In this document: in pieces, positions 18,570 to 28,794 of the stretch
Numbering within the stretch: the first letter of the stretch is position 1
Layout: every line of letters begins with the position of its first letter
The notes under the pieces: model-generated
The model's database searches: none
Told to the model about the DNA's origin: nothing
The model's input: only the letters and a program-made list of their open reading frames with translations
Source: Paraflavitalea devenefica
GTDB taxonomy: Bacteria > Bacteroidota > Bacteroidia > Chitinophagales > Chitinophagaceae
Direction of reading: 5' to 3'
DNA: 64,000 nt
Assembly: GCF_011759375.1 (NCBI RefSeq)
Contig: NZ_JAARML010000002.1
Location: 186,001-250,000 of the forward strand
Position numbers and translations under genes: made by a program

Positions 18570-21500
18570 ATGAAAAAGGTAACGCTCCTTGTATTCTCAT
18601 TCCTTTTACTATTCATGAGCATCCGGGCACAAACACGGGTGCTGAAAGGCAAAGTAGCCGATGCGGAAACCCGGGCGCCCCTGGCCAATGTATCTGTCAG
18701 TACCATTGGCGATGCTACGCCACGTGCAACAGGCGCCGACGGTCAATTTACCCTCACCGTGCAGGGAAAGGTCATACTGGTGATCAGTCATGTGGGCTAC
18801 AAAACCCAAAGCCTGAATGTAGCTGCATCCGATACAGCTATTGAAGTGCTGCTGCAGAAAACGACGGAGGCATTGGGTGAGGTAGTGGTGATCGGTTACG
18901 GAAAGCAACAAAAGAAAGACATCACCAGCGCTATTTCCAGTATATCGGGAAAAGAGCTGAAAGAACTGCCGGTCACCAATGTGAACCAGGCGTTACAGGG
19001 TCGCATACCCGGTATGCAGGTGGTCACTGCCGGCCATCAGCCCGGTGCAGGCACCAATGTGCGTATAAGAGGTATCAACACCATTACCCAAGGCACCGGG
19101 CCAATATATGTGGTGGATGGGGTAATAGTAACGTACGACCTGCGCGAGATCAATCCCAACGATATTGAATCTATTGATGTGTTGAAAGATGCCTCCGCTG
19201 CGGCCATCTATGGCTCCCGTGCTTCGGAAGGAGTGGTGATCATTACTACAAAGCGCGCGAACAGCGGCCGCACAGCGGTCAATTATGATGCTTACTACGG
19301 TGTGCAGAAAATGATCAAAACGTATGACTTTGTAGATAACATCAATGATTATGTAGGCCTGCGCCGCAAGGGATTGAGTGATGAAGACCCGGTGGCCTGG
19401 CCAGATGGGCCTGGTATTGATACCCTGTTATTCAATGGCGATGAACGGCGCAATATGGCCCAGGGCAGGTGGACCGATTGGGTGGGAGCGATTACCCAAA
19501 CAGCCCCGCAGCAAAGCCATACCATCAGCCTCTCGAACGGTTTTGGCAAAAATAAATTCTACCTCAGTGGCAACTATCTTAACCAGGATGGTATTATCAG
19601 AGGGTCCAACTTCATACGCTATTCGTTAAAGGCGAATATGGAATCGGAGATCAGCGCCAAACTGAAAGTAGGTGTTAATACCAATTTTTCGCACATCATC
19701 AATGATGTGGTGAGCAATGAAGCGTTTTACAATGCTGTAACCATCAGTCCGCTGATGTCAATCTATGATTCGCTGGGCAATCCTTCTGCCAATATCGATC
19801 CCTCCAGCGGTAATCTTTTATTTAATAACCCGGTAACACTTACCCGGTCGCCCATACACAACGTGGATGATCGCTTCCTGGGCAACATCTTTGGTGAGTA
19901 CAGGATCATCAAGGGGCTTACCTTCCGTACCAGCTTTGGGATAGATGTATACAAGAACCAGCGTTTTGAATATTACCCGCGTACCACCAGCGCAGGCTTT
20001 GCCAAAAAAGGCGTGGCCAAAATACAAAACTTCGGATGGCGGGATTACCTGTGGGAGAACACCCTGGCGTATAATTATGCCCCTTCGGCAGATCATGTAT
20101 TTGATTTCCTGGCCGGCGCTACTTACCAGCGAAGAAGGCAGGAATGGAATTATGAGGAGGGATCGGGATTTCCTACCGATGAGCTTACGTATAAGAATAT
20201 GGGATTGGCCAGCAACCGCGATGTGATTGCCAGTGATTATTTCAACTGGTCGGTAGCTTCCCTGCTGGGCCGCGTGATCTATAAGTTTAAAGACCGGTAC
20301 ATTATTAACGGAACAATACGTCGCGATGGCTCGTCCAGGTTTGGCGCCGACAACCGCTATGGTTACTTCCCTTCTGTGAGTGCGGCCTGGCGACTGATAG
20401 ATGAACCTTTTATCGGACTGAAAACACGGTCGGTCATCAACGATGCCAAGCTACGCGTGGGTTATGGCGTAGTAGGCAACCAGGAAATACCAATACCCGC
20501 CATCTTTACGCAAATGAGCCCCGGCGCTTATCCTTATAATGGCAATACCCAGACATCGGGCTTTCAACTGAGCACCAGCACCCAGGGCAATCCCGCCTTA
20601 AAATGGGAAAGCCAGCACCAGGTGAATGCGGGTTTCGACCTGGCCCTGTACAGTTCCCGTGTACGGCTCACAGTTGATTATTACAATAAGAATATCCGTG
20701 ACCTGCTGATGAATAATCCATTGGCGCCCTCACAGGGTTTTGACAGCAAGTGGATCAATATATCTGAGATGAACACCCGTGGTATTGATATTGGCCTGAA
20801 AGTACATATTATCAAGACAACCAACTTCGACTGGCAGATGGACATCAACTGGTCGAAGTTCAGGTCGAAGATCACCAGCCTGTTGCCAGGCGTGGATTCT
20901 TTAAGCCCCTGGTTGAAAGTAGGAGAAGCGCCCAACAGCCTTATTGTTGATTATGTATATGATGGGCTCTACCAGGCAGGAGATGATTTTTCCCTGAATC
21001 CCGATGCAAGACCGGGCGATGTGCGGGTAAAGGACCTGGACAAGAATGGCTCCATCAATCAGTATGACCGCACCATTATCGGGCGTACGGTTCCCAAAGG
21101 ATGGGGCGGCATCTGGACCTATGTGCGGTATAAGCAATTTTCCATGACAGCATTTGCGAACTATACATACGGTCACATGATTGCCAATAAAGCATACCAG
21201 GATTATTTGTATTACTCCAGCAAAACAGCTACACGTACCATAAAAGAGGGATTGAATTACTGGACACCTGAGAACACAAATACAGATGTGCCGCGGCCCA
21301 ACCAGTTTGGCCGTTCCCTGCGGGCGTTGCAGTCGGGCACTTCCAGTTTTATGGTGCAAAAGGGCGATTTTATACGGATCAGGAATATCACCGTGGCTTA
21401 CGATGTGCCATCGGCATTGCTGTCAAAAGCCAGGATCAATTCGTTGCGGGTATATGTACAGGCGGTGGAACCTTTCCTGTTCACCGGGTACAAGGGTATA

Positions 21501-21581
21501 GATCCTGAGATCGGCGTGGGACAATATGATGTATATCCACGCTACCGCACCTTCTTATTTGGCTTACAATTAAGTTTATAA
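18570..21581 (+). CDS. SusC/RagA-family TonB-dependent transporter (second PUL)
   Basis: 1003 aa. Signal peptide ending MSIRAQ, carboxypeptidase-regulatory-like domain (VLKGKVADAETRAPLANVSV), plug domain starting GEVVVIGYGKQQKKDITSAI with the SusC signature LKDASAAAIYGSRASEGV, then the barrel, ending FLFGLQLSL. It is an outer-membrane importer of oligosaccharides and the first gene of a six-gene forward operon (SusC, SusD, hydrolase, DUF5107-TPR, aldose epimerase). It belongs to a different SusC branch from the copy at 7.6-10.7 kb, judging by the divergent plug and barrel sequences. Confidence 0.96.
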   Translation: MKKVTLLVFSFLLLFMSIRAQTRVLKGKVADAETRAPLANVSVSTIGDATPRATGADGQFTLTVQGKVILVISHVGYKTQSLNVAASDTAIEVLLQKTTEALGEVVVIGYGKQQKKDITSAISSISGKELKELPVTNVNQALQGRIPGMQVVTAGHQPGAGTNVRIRGINTITQGTGPIYVVDGVIVTYDLREINPNDIESIDVLKDASAAAIYGSRASEGVVIITTKRANSGRTAVNYDAYYGVQKMIKTYDFVDNINDYVGLRRKGLSDEDPVAWPDGPGIDTLLFNGDERRNMAQGRWTDWVGAITQTAPQQSHTISLSNGFGKNKFYLSGNYLNQDGIIRGSNFIRYSLKANMESEISAKLKVGVNTNFSHIINDVVSNEAFYNAVTISPLMSIYDSLGNPSANIDPSSGNLLFNNPVTLTRSPIHNVDDRFLGNIFGEYRIIKGLTFRTSFGIDVYKNQRFEYYPRTTSAGFAKKGVAKIQNFGWRDYLWENTLAYNYAPSADHVFDFLAGATYQRRRQEWNYEEGSGFPTDELTYKNMGLASNRDVIASDYFNWSVASLLGRVIYKFKDRYIINGTIRRDGSSRFGADNRYGYFPSVSAAWRLIDEPFIGLKTRSVINDAKLRVGYGVVGNQEIPIPAIFTQMSPGAYPYNGNTQTSGFQLSTSTQGNPALKWESQHQVNAGFDLALYSSRVRLTVDYYNKNIRDLLMNNPLAPSQGFDSKWINISEMNTRGIDIGLKVHIIKTTNFDWQMDINWSKFRSKITSLLPGVDSLSPWLKVGEAPNSLIVDYVYDGLYQAGDDFSLNPDARPGDVRVKDLDKNGSINQYDRTIIGRTVPKGWGGIWTYVRYKQFSMTAFANYTYGHMIANKAYQDYLYYSSKTATRTIKEGLNYWTPENTNTDVPRPNQFGRSLRALQSGTSSFMVQKGDFIRIRNITVAYDVPSALLSKARINSLRVYVQAVEPFLFTGYKGIDPEIGVGQYDVYPRYRTFLFGLQLSL

Positions 21582-21600
21582 CCTGTTAAATAATAGAATC

Positions 21601-23115
21601 ATGCTTGCCAATATGAATAATAGCAAACAACGATTAATGCTCGCCGTGCTGTTTGTAGCAGGACTGGCGGCCGGATGCAGCAGGAAACTGGATATTACAC
21701 CTGAAACTTTTTTATCGCCCGAAGAGCTGTACAAGGATGAGCAGGGCGCTGTGGCCGGTGTTACAGGTCTTTACCGGAAGATGATGGAGTTCAACAACGG
21801 GGATTACTACTTCGTAGGCATTGTAGGGACCGACGAAGGGAAAACCTCCTCTTTCGTGCCTACCTGGGGCGGCTACTGGCAGCACTATGATGGCATCAAC
21901 AGCTACAACAGCCTGATGAGCGCGCAGAACCAGTTGGTGCAGGGTACCTGGAACTCATTATATAAGGGGATCATCAACGCCAATACGGCTATCAAATATA
22001 TTCCAGCTTCCAGCGCACCGCAAAAGGTCAAGGACCGGCTGATAGGAGAGGCAAAGTTCCTGCGGGCGGTATTTTATTTTAAGCTGGTGCAGTTCTTTGG
22101 CGGCGTGCCGCTCCCTACAGAGGTGACAGATGCGGTGGCCGATGCCAATGGCGGCAAGCCGCGCAGCAGTGAAGAAGAAGTATATGCATTGATTATTGAG
22201 GATCTCAATTTTTCCACTACCCACCTCGACAGCAAAGGCGTGGCAGAAGTGGGCCGGGTAAATAAAGAGGCCGCGCAGGCATTGCTGGGCAAGGTATACC
22301 TTACGAAAAAGGATTATCCCAATGCCAAAACCACACTGCAGCCACTGATGACGGCTACCAGTGTGGCGCTGATGAGCAATTATGCCGACCTGTTTAAAGA
22401 AACCAATGAAAACAATATTGAATCACTGTTTGAAATACAGTACACCAATGAGAACGGCAATACCAATGCACAGGCCAATACATTGGGTGGCTGGCATATT
22501 TCCAATATCGATTCCGGTGGCGGTGGCCATGTGGTGATCCCCACGGATTATTACAGCAACAGTTTTGAAGATGGCGATGCCAGGAAAGACGCCTCTATCC
22601 GCTACAAGTTTTATGATGCCAATGGCAATGTGGTAGACTACTGGTGGTGGGCCGATGTGACGAAGCCGCATGTGAAGAAATATGATATTACGGATGGTAA
22701 GTCACTGAACGGCGGGTTGTCGTCACGCAACCTCTATTATTTGCGGTATGCCGATGCCATACTGATGTATGCCGAAGTATTGAATGAACAGAATGGAACA
22801 GCGGAAGCGCTTACCTATCTGAATAAGATCCGTAACCGGGCGAAGCTGCCCAACTGGGAAACCGTCTTGGGCCATGCGCCCTCCCAACAGGAAATGCGGG
22901 ATGAACTGTTGAAGGAGCGCATGCGGGAGCTGGGCTTTGAAGGCTGGCGCTGGTGCGATCTTAAAAGGACCGGTAAGCTGATCACACAAACGAAAGCTTA
23001 CAATCCAGATGCCGCGTCGTATATATCCAACAAGAACTTGTTATTCCCTATATCATCACGGGAATTTGAACTGAACCGTTCCCTGAAACCCAGCGATCAG
23101 AATCCGGGATTTTAG
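21601..23115 (+). CDS. SusD/RagB-family glycan-binding lipoprotein (second PUL)
   Basis: 504 aa, 19 bp after SusC. Two in-frame ATGs (21601 and 21613, MNNSKQRL) are both plausible. Lipobox GLAAGC with the Cys followed by SRKLDITPETFLS, the usual mature SusD start. SusD helices follow (AKFLRAVFYFKLVQFFGGVP), and the C-terminal motif LLKERMRELGFEGWRWCDLK. It is the surface glycan-binding partner of the preceding SusC. It ends just before a 7-bp repeat hairpin that separates it from the hydrolase gene. Confidence 0.95.
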   Translation: MLANMNNSKQRLMLAVLFVAGLAAGCSRKLDITPETFLSPEELYKDEQGAVAGVTGLYRKMMEFNNGDYYFVGIVGTDEGKTSSFVPTWGGYWQHYDGINSYNSLMSAQNQLVQGTWNSLYKGIINANTAIKYIPASSAPQKVKDRLIGEAKFLRAVFYFKLVQFFGGVPLPTEVTDAVADANGGKPRSSEEEVYALIIEDLNFSTTHLDSKGVAEVGRVNKEAAQALLGKVYLTKKDYPNAKTTLQPLMTATSVALMSNYADLFKETNENNIESLFEIQYTNENGNTNAQANTLGGWHISNIDSGGGGHVVIPTDYYSNSFEDGDARKDASIRYKFYDANGNVVDYWWWADVTKPHVKKYDITDGKSLNGGLSSRNLYYLRYADAILMYAEVLNEQNGTAEALTYLNKIRNRAKLPNWETVLGHAPSQQEMRDELLKERMRELGFEGWRWCDLKRTGKLITQTKAYNPDAASYISNKNLLFPISSREFELNRSLKPSDQNPGF

Positions 23116-23121
23116 AAACGG

Positions 23122-23198
23122 GCAAGTGGTAAATGGCAAGTGGCAAGTGGGAGCTACCGCGTCAGTCACTCGCTACTCGCCACTGGCTACTCGCTATT
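23122..23198. repeat. Degenerate 7-bp repeat, inverted arms (GGCGAGT family)
   Basis: Left arm 23122-23156: units GCAAGTG, GTAAATG, GCAAGTG, GCAAGTG, then GGAGCTA. Right arm 23164-23198: AGTCACT, CGCTACT, CGCCACT, GGCTACT, CGCTATT. The right arm read on the other strand gives the same AGTGGC-like unit, so the arms can form an imperfect hairpin of more than 30 bp. It lies inside an operon, between the SusD and hydrolase genes. The same unit recurs at 55361 and 62023. Confidence 0.75.
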
Positions 23199-23210
23199 AA
23201 AAAGATTACA

Positions 23211-25424
23211 TTGAATAGGACTTTAATTTTTATCCTGTATTCCATCATTGTCCCAACAATCGCCAGCTCCCAGCAAACGCAGGTAACCGGCGATAGCCTG
23301 GTGGTGCGTAATCCCTATGTAAGTGTTGTGGCCAATCTCCACACCGGTAAGGTCCACTACCGGTTTGCGGCCGGCGCACAATTTGAAAATACGACCGCGT
23401 ATGTAGAAGATGTAAAAGCAGGTTATTTCATGTCCACTGCTTTTGCCCGGCATAGCTTTACCACCGATCCTGTCAATGACCCGCTGGGGAAAGGTATTTG
23501 TATTAACCTGGTACATGAAGAGGCTGGCAAGCCCATTCGGCTAATACAATATATTACCATCTATGAAACACAACCATTCCTGTTATTGACCGCAGAAGCA
23601 TCGGCAAAAGAGCAGGAAGGGATGGTGGAAACCAGGAATATCTCTCCGCTGACCGTGTTACCGGCGCAGGAAGGCAGTATTGTATTACCGGGCAGGGGCG
23701 CCCTCTTTACGGATTACCCGTTTGATAACGACAACTGGGTAGATGTACTATCACGCCGCTGGCCGGCCGGTAATAAAGGCATTGATGGTATCAGTTATGA
23801 ACTGGCGTCGGCGTATGATGAAAACACCCGCAACGGGTTTGCCATGGGCAGCCTGGTACATGATTTCTGGAAAACCGGGATACGGTATGCAACCGGAACA
23901 ACGGTCAACAGGATAGATTCGCTTATCGTGTATGGCGGCGCTGCTACCAGGGATAATCCCGCGCTGCCCGACTCGTATGGCGGTAAAGACGGCACGCATG
24001 ACTACAGGGCGCATGGCACACAAGCAGGCAATTCGGTGTATGCGCCCCTCCTATATTTGTCGGCTTCAGCAGATGTACGGAATGACTTGACAGGATTTGG
24101 GAATACGGTGCAGCAAGTATCCGGCCGCCTCACCTGGAAGAAGCCAGCCCCCTTTTACTGGAACAGCTTTGGCGTGGAAGGGGTATTGGGGTATGAAAAA
24201 GTGATGATGCCGGCAGATGTGGCAAAGGTCTCCGATTTCATTCATTCGCTGGACAACTTCAATAGAACCACGCAACCTGTTTTAAGCATTGACTCTTACG
24301 ACCAGGGCATTTACAGTACCGAAGTATTGAAATCGGTAAGCCGCTATGGCAAAAAGAAAGGGCAGCAAATGGGTTTTTATTTCATCCCCTTTGCCTTGTG
24401 GACATGGAAGAATAATATCAGTGGAGCAAAGCTGACCAATACCGACCATCCGTTGAGTGAAGTAATACTACTGGATGATCAGCACCATTATATCCCGTAT
24501 AAAGATGGTGAATGGGGCGCTTTTCCCATTGACCCCACCCATCCTTACACCAGGGATTATATTATCGGACAACTGAAAAAAGCAAAGGCTATCGATGCGG
24601 CTTTCATCAAGATAGACTTCTTATCGGCCGGCGCACTTGAATCGGCCAGGCGTTACAATCGGGCTATCCGTTCGGGCATACAGGCGTATGATTACGGCAT
24701 GAAAATGCTGAAACACCTGGTGGATTCCATCATGGGGCCTGATGTTTTTATTACACAGGCCATATCTCCAATGTTCCCGCACCAGTATGCGCACACCAGG
24801 TTCTTGTCTACCGATGTGTATTCGCACCTGCGCAATGACCAGCCGGGATTTCCGCACTATGGCAGCACGGCTGCCTCCATGATCAGCGCCACACATTTCT
24901 GGTGGACGCAGGGCAGCCTCTGGCCCTATACCAATATGGATGTGGTGGTCATGAAGAACTTCCAGAAGAACAAAGACCTCCCCGAACAGGAAGTGAAAGT
25001 GCGCCTGCTCTCCATGATAGCGCTGGGGAGCATACTGGGCGATGGCAGTGATTTCAGGAATAAGGAAGCGGCAGAAAGGGCCAGGAAGTATTTAAACAAT
25101 GCAGCCCTATGTGATCTCTTCAGCCGACCGAAAGCTTATACACCACTGCGTTTTCCGGTAGGGAATGAGCAGTCGCAACAGCTAAGCTTTTACCTGCCCG
25201 GCGATACCACCCTGGTGGCGGCGTTCAACTTCGACAGGGAGCGGCCGTTCACTGAAACGTTTCAACAGGCCATGCTGAAATGGCCCAACAGGGAATACAG
25301 CCTGCAGGACCTGTTAACAGGAAAGGAGATCGGAAAGATCAGCAAAGGGCAGACCTCCTTTACGTTGGAGGTAGCGGTGAAAGATGCTGTAATCATTAAA
25401 CTCATTCCACGAGATAACCAATAA
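23211..25424 (+). CDS. Clan GH-D-like glycoside hydrolase (alpha-galactosidase-like)
   Basis: About 737 aa from the TTG at 23211, which gives a clean signal peptide (MNRTLIFILYSII...ASSQQ). A start at 23133 would translate the repeat hairpin and is not favoured. An N-terminal beta-sandwich (to about 320) precedes a barrel with AFIKIDFLSAGALES, where the Asp matches the nucleophile of GH27/GH36/GH31-type enzymes, and RFLSTDVYSHLRND, with a second Asp as candidate acid/base. A C-terminal all-beta domain ends the protein (TTLVAAFNFDRERPF). The exact family is uncertain; similarity is by fold pattern. Its place between SusD and aldose epimerase fits release of galactose or a related sugar. Confidence 0.7.
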   Translation: MNRTLIFILYSIIVPTIASSQQTQVTGDSLVVRNPYVSVVANLHTGKVHYRFAAGAQFENTTAYVEDVKAGYFMSTAFARHSFTTDPVNDPLGKGICINLVHEEAGKPIRLIQYITIYETQPFLLLTAEASAKEQEGMVETRNISPLTVLPAQEGSIVLPGRGALFTDYPFDNDNWVDVLSRRWPAGNKGIDGISYELASAYDENTRNGFAMGSLVHDFWKTGIRYATGTTVNRIDSLIVYGGAATRDNPALPDSYGGKDGTHDYRAHGTQAGNSVYAPLLYLSASADVRNDLTGFGNTVQQVSGRLTWKKPAPFYWNSFGVEGVLGYEKVMMPADVAKVSDFIHSLDNFNRTTQPVLSIDSYDQGIYSTEVLKSVSRYGKKKGQQMGFYFIPFALWTWKNNISGAKLTNTDHPLSEVILLDDQHHYIPYKDGEWGAFPIDPTHPYTRDYIIGQLKKAKAIDAAFIKIDFLSAGALESARRYNRAIRSGIQAYDYGMKMLKHLVDSIMGPDVFITQAISPMFPHQYAHTRFLSTDVYSHLRNDQPGFPHYGSTAASMISATHFWWTQGSLWPYTNMDVVVMKNFQKNKDLPEQEVKVRLLSMIALGSILGDGSDFRNKEAAERARKYLNNAALCDLFSRPKAYTPLRFPVGNEQSQQLSFYLPGDTTLVAAFNFDRERPFTETFQQAMLKWPNREYSLQDLLTGKEIGKISKGQTSFTLEVAVKDAVIIKLIPRDNQ

Positions 25425-25436
25425 ATCACAAATGCT

Positions 25437-28400
25437 ATGAGCGTAAAAGCCTGGATTGAAAAAATAACCATACCTACCTACCGGATTGGTGAGCCTGAAA
25501 AGAACCCGATGTTTTTGGAAAAACGGGTGTACCAGGGCAGTAGCGGCGTAGTATACCCACACCCGGTGATTGAGAAAATTGCCGATGAGAAACAGGACCA
25601 GGAGTACACTGCGGTGTACCTCGAAAATGAATACCTGCTCATTATGGTATTGCCCGAATTGGGAGGGCGTATACAACGGGCGTATGACAAAGTGCGCAAG
25701 CGCGATTTTGTGTATTATAACCAGACAATAAAACCAGCACTGGTAGGATTGGCGGGCCCCTGGATATCAGGCGGCATTGAATTCAACTGGCCGCAACACC
25801 ACCGGCCCAGCACCTTCAGTCCGGTAGATTATACAATAGAAGAACAGGAAGACGGCAGCAAGACCGTGTGGGTCAATGAAACGGAACTGATGTTCCGTAC
25901 CAAAGGTATGGCTGGCTTTACCCTGTACCCCGGCAAAGCCTACCTTGAAATAAAGGGCCGGTTGTTTAACCGCTCGCCATTTACACAAACATTCCTGTGG
26001 TGGGCCAACCCCGCCGTGAAAGTGAATGAGCACTATCAATCCGTTTTTCCGCCGGATGTATATGCCGTGTTTGATCATGGAAAGCGGGATGTGTCCGACT
26101 TCCCCATTGCTACGGGCACTTATTATAAAGTGAACTATGCGCCGGGCACCGACATCTCTAAATACAGCACCATTCCTGTACCCACTTCCTATATGGCTAT
26201 CCGTTCGGGCTATGATTTCATGGGCTGCTACGAGCACGATATCCAGGCGGGTATGCTGCACGTGGCCGATCACCATGTATCACCGGGCAAAAAACAATGG
26301 ACCTGGGGCAACGGTGATTTTGGTTATGCGTGGGACCGTAACCTGACCGATGAAGATGGACCCTATATTGAATTGATGACAGGCGTGTTTACGGATAACC
26401 AGCCCGACTTTAGCTGGCTGCAGCCCAATGAAGTAAAAAGCTTTGAGCAATACTTCATGCCTTACACCCTGGTGGGAGCGGTGAAGAATGCCACGAAGGA
26501 AGCCATGCTCAATTTGGAAGTAGCCGGCAATACCTTGCATATAAAAGTATATGCCACGGCCCTGTATAAAAATGCAAAGGTTACCTTATGGCAGAATGGC
26601 AAGGAAGTAAAAACCTATACAGCCACCATCTCGCCCGAACAGGTGTTTACAGAAAGTTATACAACGGGTTCACCGGTTGAAATAGCTGGGTGGAAACTGT
26701 CGGTGACTGATAACAATGGCCATGAATTGGTAAGCTGGCAATCCGAAGCAATAGCGGAAAAGAAGGAAATACCTGCTGCGGCAACAGCGGCAAAGCTGCC
26801 GGCGGAAATAGAACAGGTGGAAGAACTCTTTTTGAATGGCTTGCACCTGGAGCAGTACCGGCATGCCACCTTTAACCCGGTAGACTATTACGAAGAAGCA
26901 TTGAGAAGAAGTCCGGGCGATGTACGTTGTAACAATGCCATGGGGTTATTGTTGTTGCGCCGCGGACAATTCAGCAAGGCCGAACCTTATTTCAGAAAAG
27001 CGATCGCCACCTTAACTACCCGGAATCCCAATCCTTATGATGGGGAACCGTATTACAACCTGGGCTGGTCATTACTGATGCAGGACCGGCTGAGTGATGC
27101 GTATGAAGCCTTCTATAAAGCTACCTGGAATGATGCCTGGCAACACAGCGGGTTCCTGATGCTGGCGCGGATTGCAGCGAAGCAACAGCGGTATGAAAGC
27201 GCGTTGGCACACATCAATAAAGCATTGATCAGGAATTACCACAGCCATACGGCCCGGCACATAAAAGCAGCTTTGTTGCGGAAGCTGAACAGACCACAGG
27301 AAGCCTTGCAGCTCATGGAGGAATCTATTGCGATTGATCCGTTTAATACCGGTTGCTGGTTCGAGTGCCACCTGATCCATAAACAACTGGGCGATCAGGC
27401 AGCAGCCACAAATGCCTTGCAACAGGTACAACGCCTGATGCGGAACGACAGGAACAATTACCTGGAGCTGTCGCTCGATTATGCGCATACGGGACTATAT
27501 GCCGAGGCAGGCGAGTTACTCTCCCTGTTCATCAACAACAATGGTGCGGTGTCGCCCCTGGTGTATTATTACAAAGGATGGTATGCTTTGCAGGACAAGT
27601 TACCCGCCATAGCAGCCGGGCATTTTGCCACAGCCGGCCGGCAAAACCCGGATGGCTGCTTCCCCAATAAAATAGAAGAGGTGTTGATCTTGCAGGCTGC
27701 TTTGACCGTGAACCCCGCAGATGCAGTGGCAGCCTATGCACTGGGCAATTTTTGGTACGACAAACGGCAGTACGCAGAAGCAGTGCAATGCTGGGAACAA
27801 TCCGCTGTGGCTAACAATACCTTCCCCACTGTTTACCGCAACCTGTCACTGGCTTATTACAACAAGCTGCACGATAAACAGCAGGCATTGGCTTTGCTGG
27901 AAAAGGCGTTTGCCTTCGATACTACCGATGCCCGTGTACTGATGGAGCTGGACCAGTTGTACAAAATCATGGGTTATTCATTGGAGGAGCGGCTGGCATT
28001 GCTCGATCAATATCCTCACCTCGTGGAGCAAAGGGATGATCTCTACCTCGAAAAAATAACCCTGCACAACAGCAAAGGCGAATTTGAAAAAGCAAAAGCC
28101 TTACTGGCATCACGCCGCTTCCATCCCTGGGAAGGAGGTGAAGGAAAAGTAGTGGGACAGTTTTTATTGTGCCATATCGAGCTGGCCAAGCAGGCCTTGC
28201 TGCGGGGAGATTACCGGGAGGCTATCGCACTATTGAGCGCTTTGGAACAATACCCTGAGAACCTGGGAGAAGGAAAACTATACGGCTTCCCCGAAAATGA
28301 TATTCATTACCTGCTGGGTTGCGCGTATGAAGGATTACAGGACGACGCCAAAGCGGCAGCCTCTTTTAAACAGGCAACGGTGGGCGTTAGTGAGCCGGTA

Positions 28401-28784
28401 CAGGCTATTTATTACAACGATCCCCAGCCTGATAAAATCGTGTACCAGGCACTGGCCTGGAGAAAACTGGGAGAGCCCGCAAAGGCCGATGCCATCTTCA
28501 ACAAGTTTATCGCTTTTGGCGAACAGCATATCAATGACAGCATCCGTATTGACTACTTTGCTGTTTCCCTCCCGGATATGCTGGTGTTTGATATAGATAT
28601 TAACCGGCGTAATAAGATACACTGTATATACCTGGTAGCCCTCGGTCACCTCGGATTGGGAAATGAAACAAAAGCGTTGACTTTACTACAGGAAGTACTG
28701 ACCATGGAGATCAATCACCAGGGAGCAGCCACGCATTTGAAAATGGCCCCGTTCTTTGCCGGTAGTGTAGCGGTGACGGGATAA
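25437..28784 (+). CDS. DUF5107 and TPR-repeat protein of the second PUL
   Basis: 1115 aa and no signal peptide, so probably cytoplasmic. Residues 1 to about 345 look like the DUF5107 domain (ENEYLLIMVLPELGGRIQRA, GPWISGGIEFNWPQHHRPS, LWWANPAVKVNEHYQSVFPPD), a galactose-mutarotase-like beta-sandwich often found with carbohydrate genes. A beta-rich linker follows, then from about 460 a long TPR array (AMGLLLLRRGQFSKAEPYFRKA, YYNLGWSLLMQDRLSDAYEA). The enzymatic role is not established. It starts 12 bp after the hydrolase gene and 10 bp before the epimerase gene, so it is translated from the same message. Confidence 0.75.
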   Translation: MSVKAWIEKITIPTYRIGEPEKNPMFLEKRVYQGSSGVVYPHPVIEKIADEKQDQEYTAVYLENEYLLIMVLPELGGRIQRAYDKVRKRDFVYYNQTIKPALVGLAGPWISGGIEFNWPQHHRPSTFSPVDYTIEEQEDGSKTVWVNETELMFRTKGMAGFTLYPGKAYLEIKGRLFNRSPFTQTFLWWANPAVKVNEHYQSVFPPDVYAVFDHGKRDVSDFPIATGTYYKVNYAPGTDISKYSTIPVPTSYMAIRSGYDFMGCYEHDIQAGMLHVADHHVSPGKKQWTWGNGDFGYAWDRNLTDEDGPYIELMTGVFTDNQPDFSWLQPNEVKSFEQYFMPYTLVGAVKNATKEAMLNLEVAGNTLHIKVYATALYKNAKVTLWQNGKEVKTYTATISPEQVFTESYTTGSPVEIAGWKLSVTDNNGHELVSWQSEAIAEKKEIPAAATAAKLPAEIEQVEELFLNGLHLEQYRHATFNPVDYYEEALRRSPGDVRCNNAMGLLLLRRGQFSKAEPYFRKAIATLTTRNPNPYDGEPYYNLGWSLLMQDRLSDAYEAFYKATWNDAWQHSGFLMLARIAAKQQRYESALAHINKALIRNYHSHTARHIKAALLRKLNRPQEALQLMEESIAIDPFNTGCWFECHLIHKQLGDQAAATNALQQVQRLMRNDRNNYLELSLDYAHTGLYAEAGELLSLFINNNGAVSPLVYYYKGWYALQDKLPAIAAGHFATAGRQNPDGCFPNKIEEVLILQAALTVNPADAVAAYALGNFWYDKRQYAEAVQCWEQSAVANNTFPTVYRNLSLAYYNKLHDKQQALALLEKAFAFDTTDARVLMELDQLYKIMGYSLEERLALLDQYPHLVEQRDDLYLEKITLHNSKGEFEKAKALLASRRFHPWEGGEGKVVGQFLLCHIELAKQALLRGDYREAIALLSALEQYPENLGEGKLYGFPENDIHYLLGCAYEGLQDDAKAAASFKQATVGVSEPVQAIYYNDPQPDKIVYQALAWRKLGEPAKADAIFNKFIAFGEQHINDSIRIDYFAVSLPDMLVFDIDINRRNKIHCIYLVALGHLGLGNETKALTLLQEVLTMEINHQGAATHLKMAPFFAGSVAVTG

Positions 28785-28794
28785 AACAGGAAAC

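Noticed and set aside
23117..23200. CRISPR array
   Set aside because: The repeats are 7 bp, degenerate and directly adjacent, with no spacers of equal length and no cas genes.
23133..23210. N-terminal extension of the GH-D-like hydrolase
   Set aside because: It would translate the repeat hairpin and place a basic, non-hydrophobic stretch before the signal peptide; the TTG at 23211 gives a normal signal.
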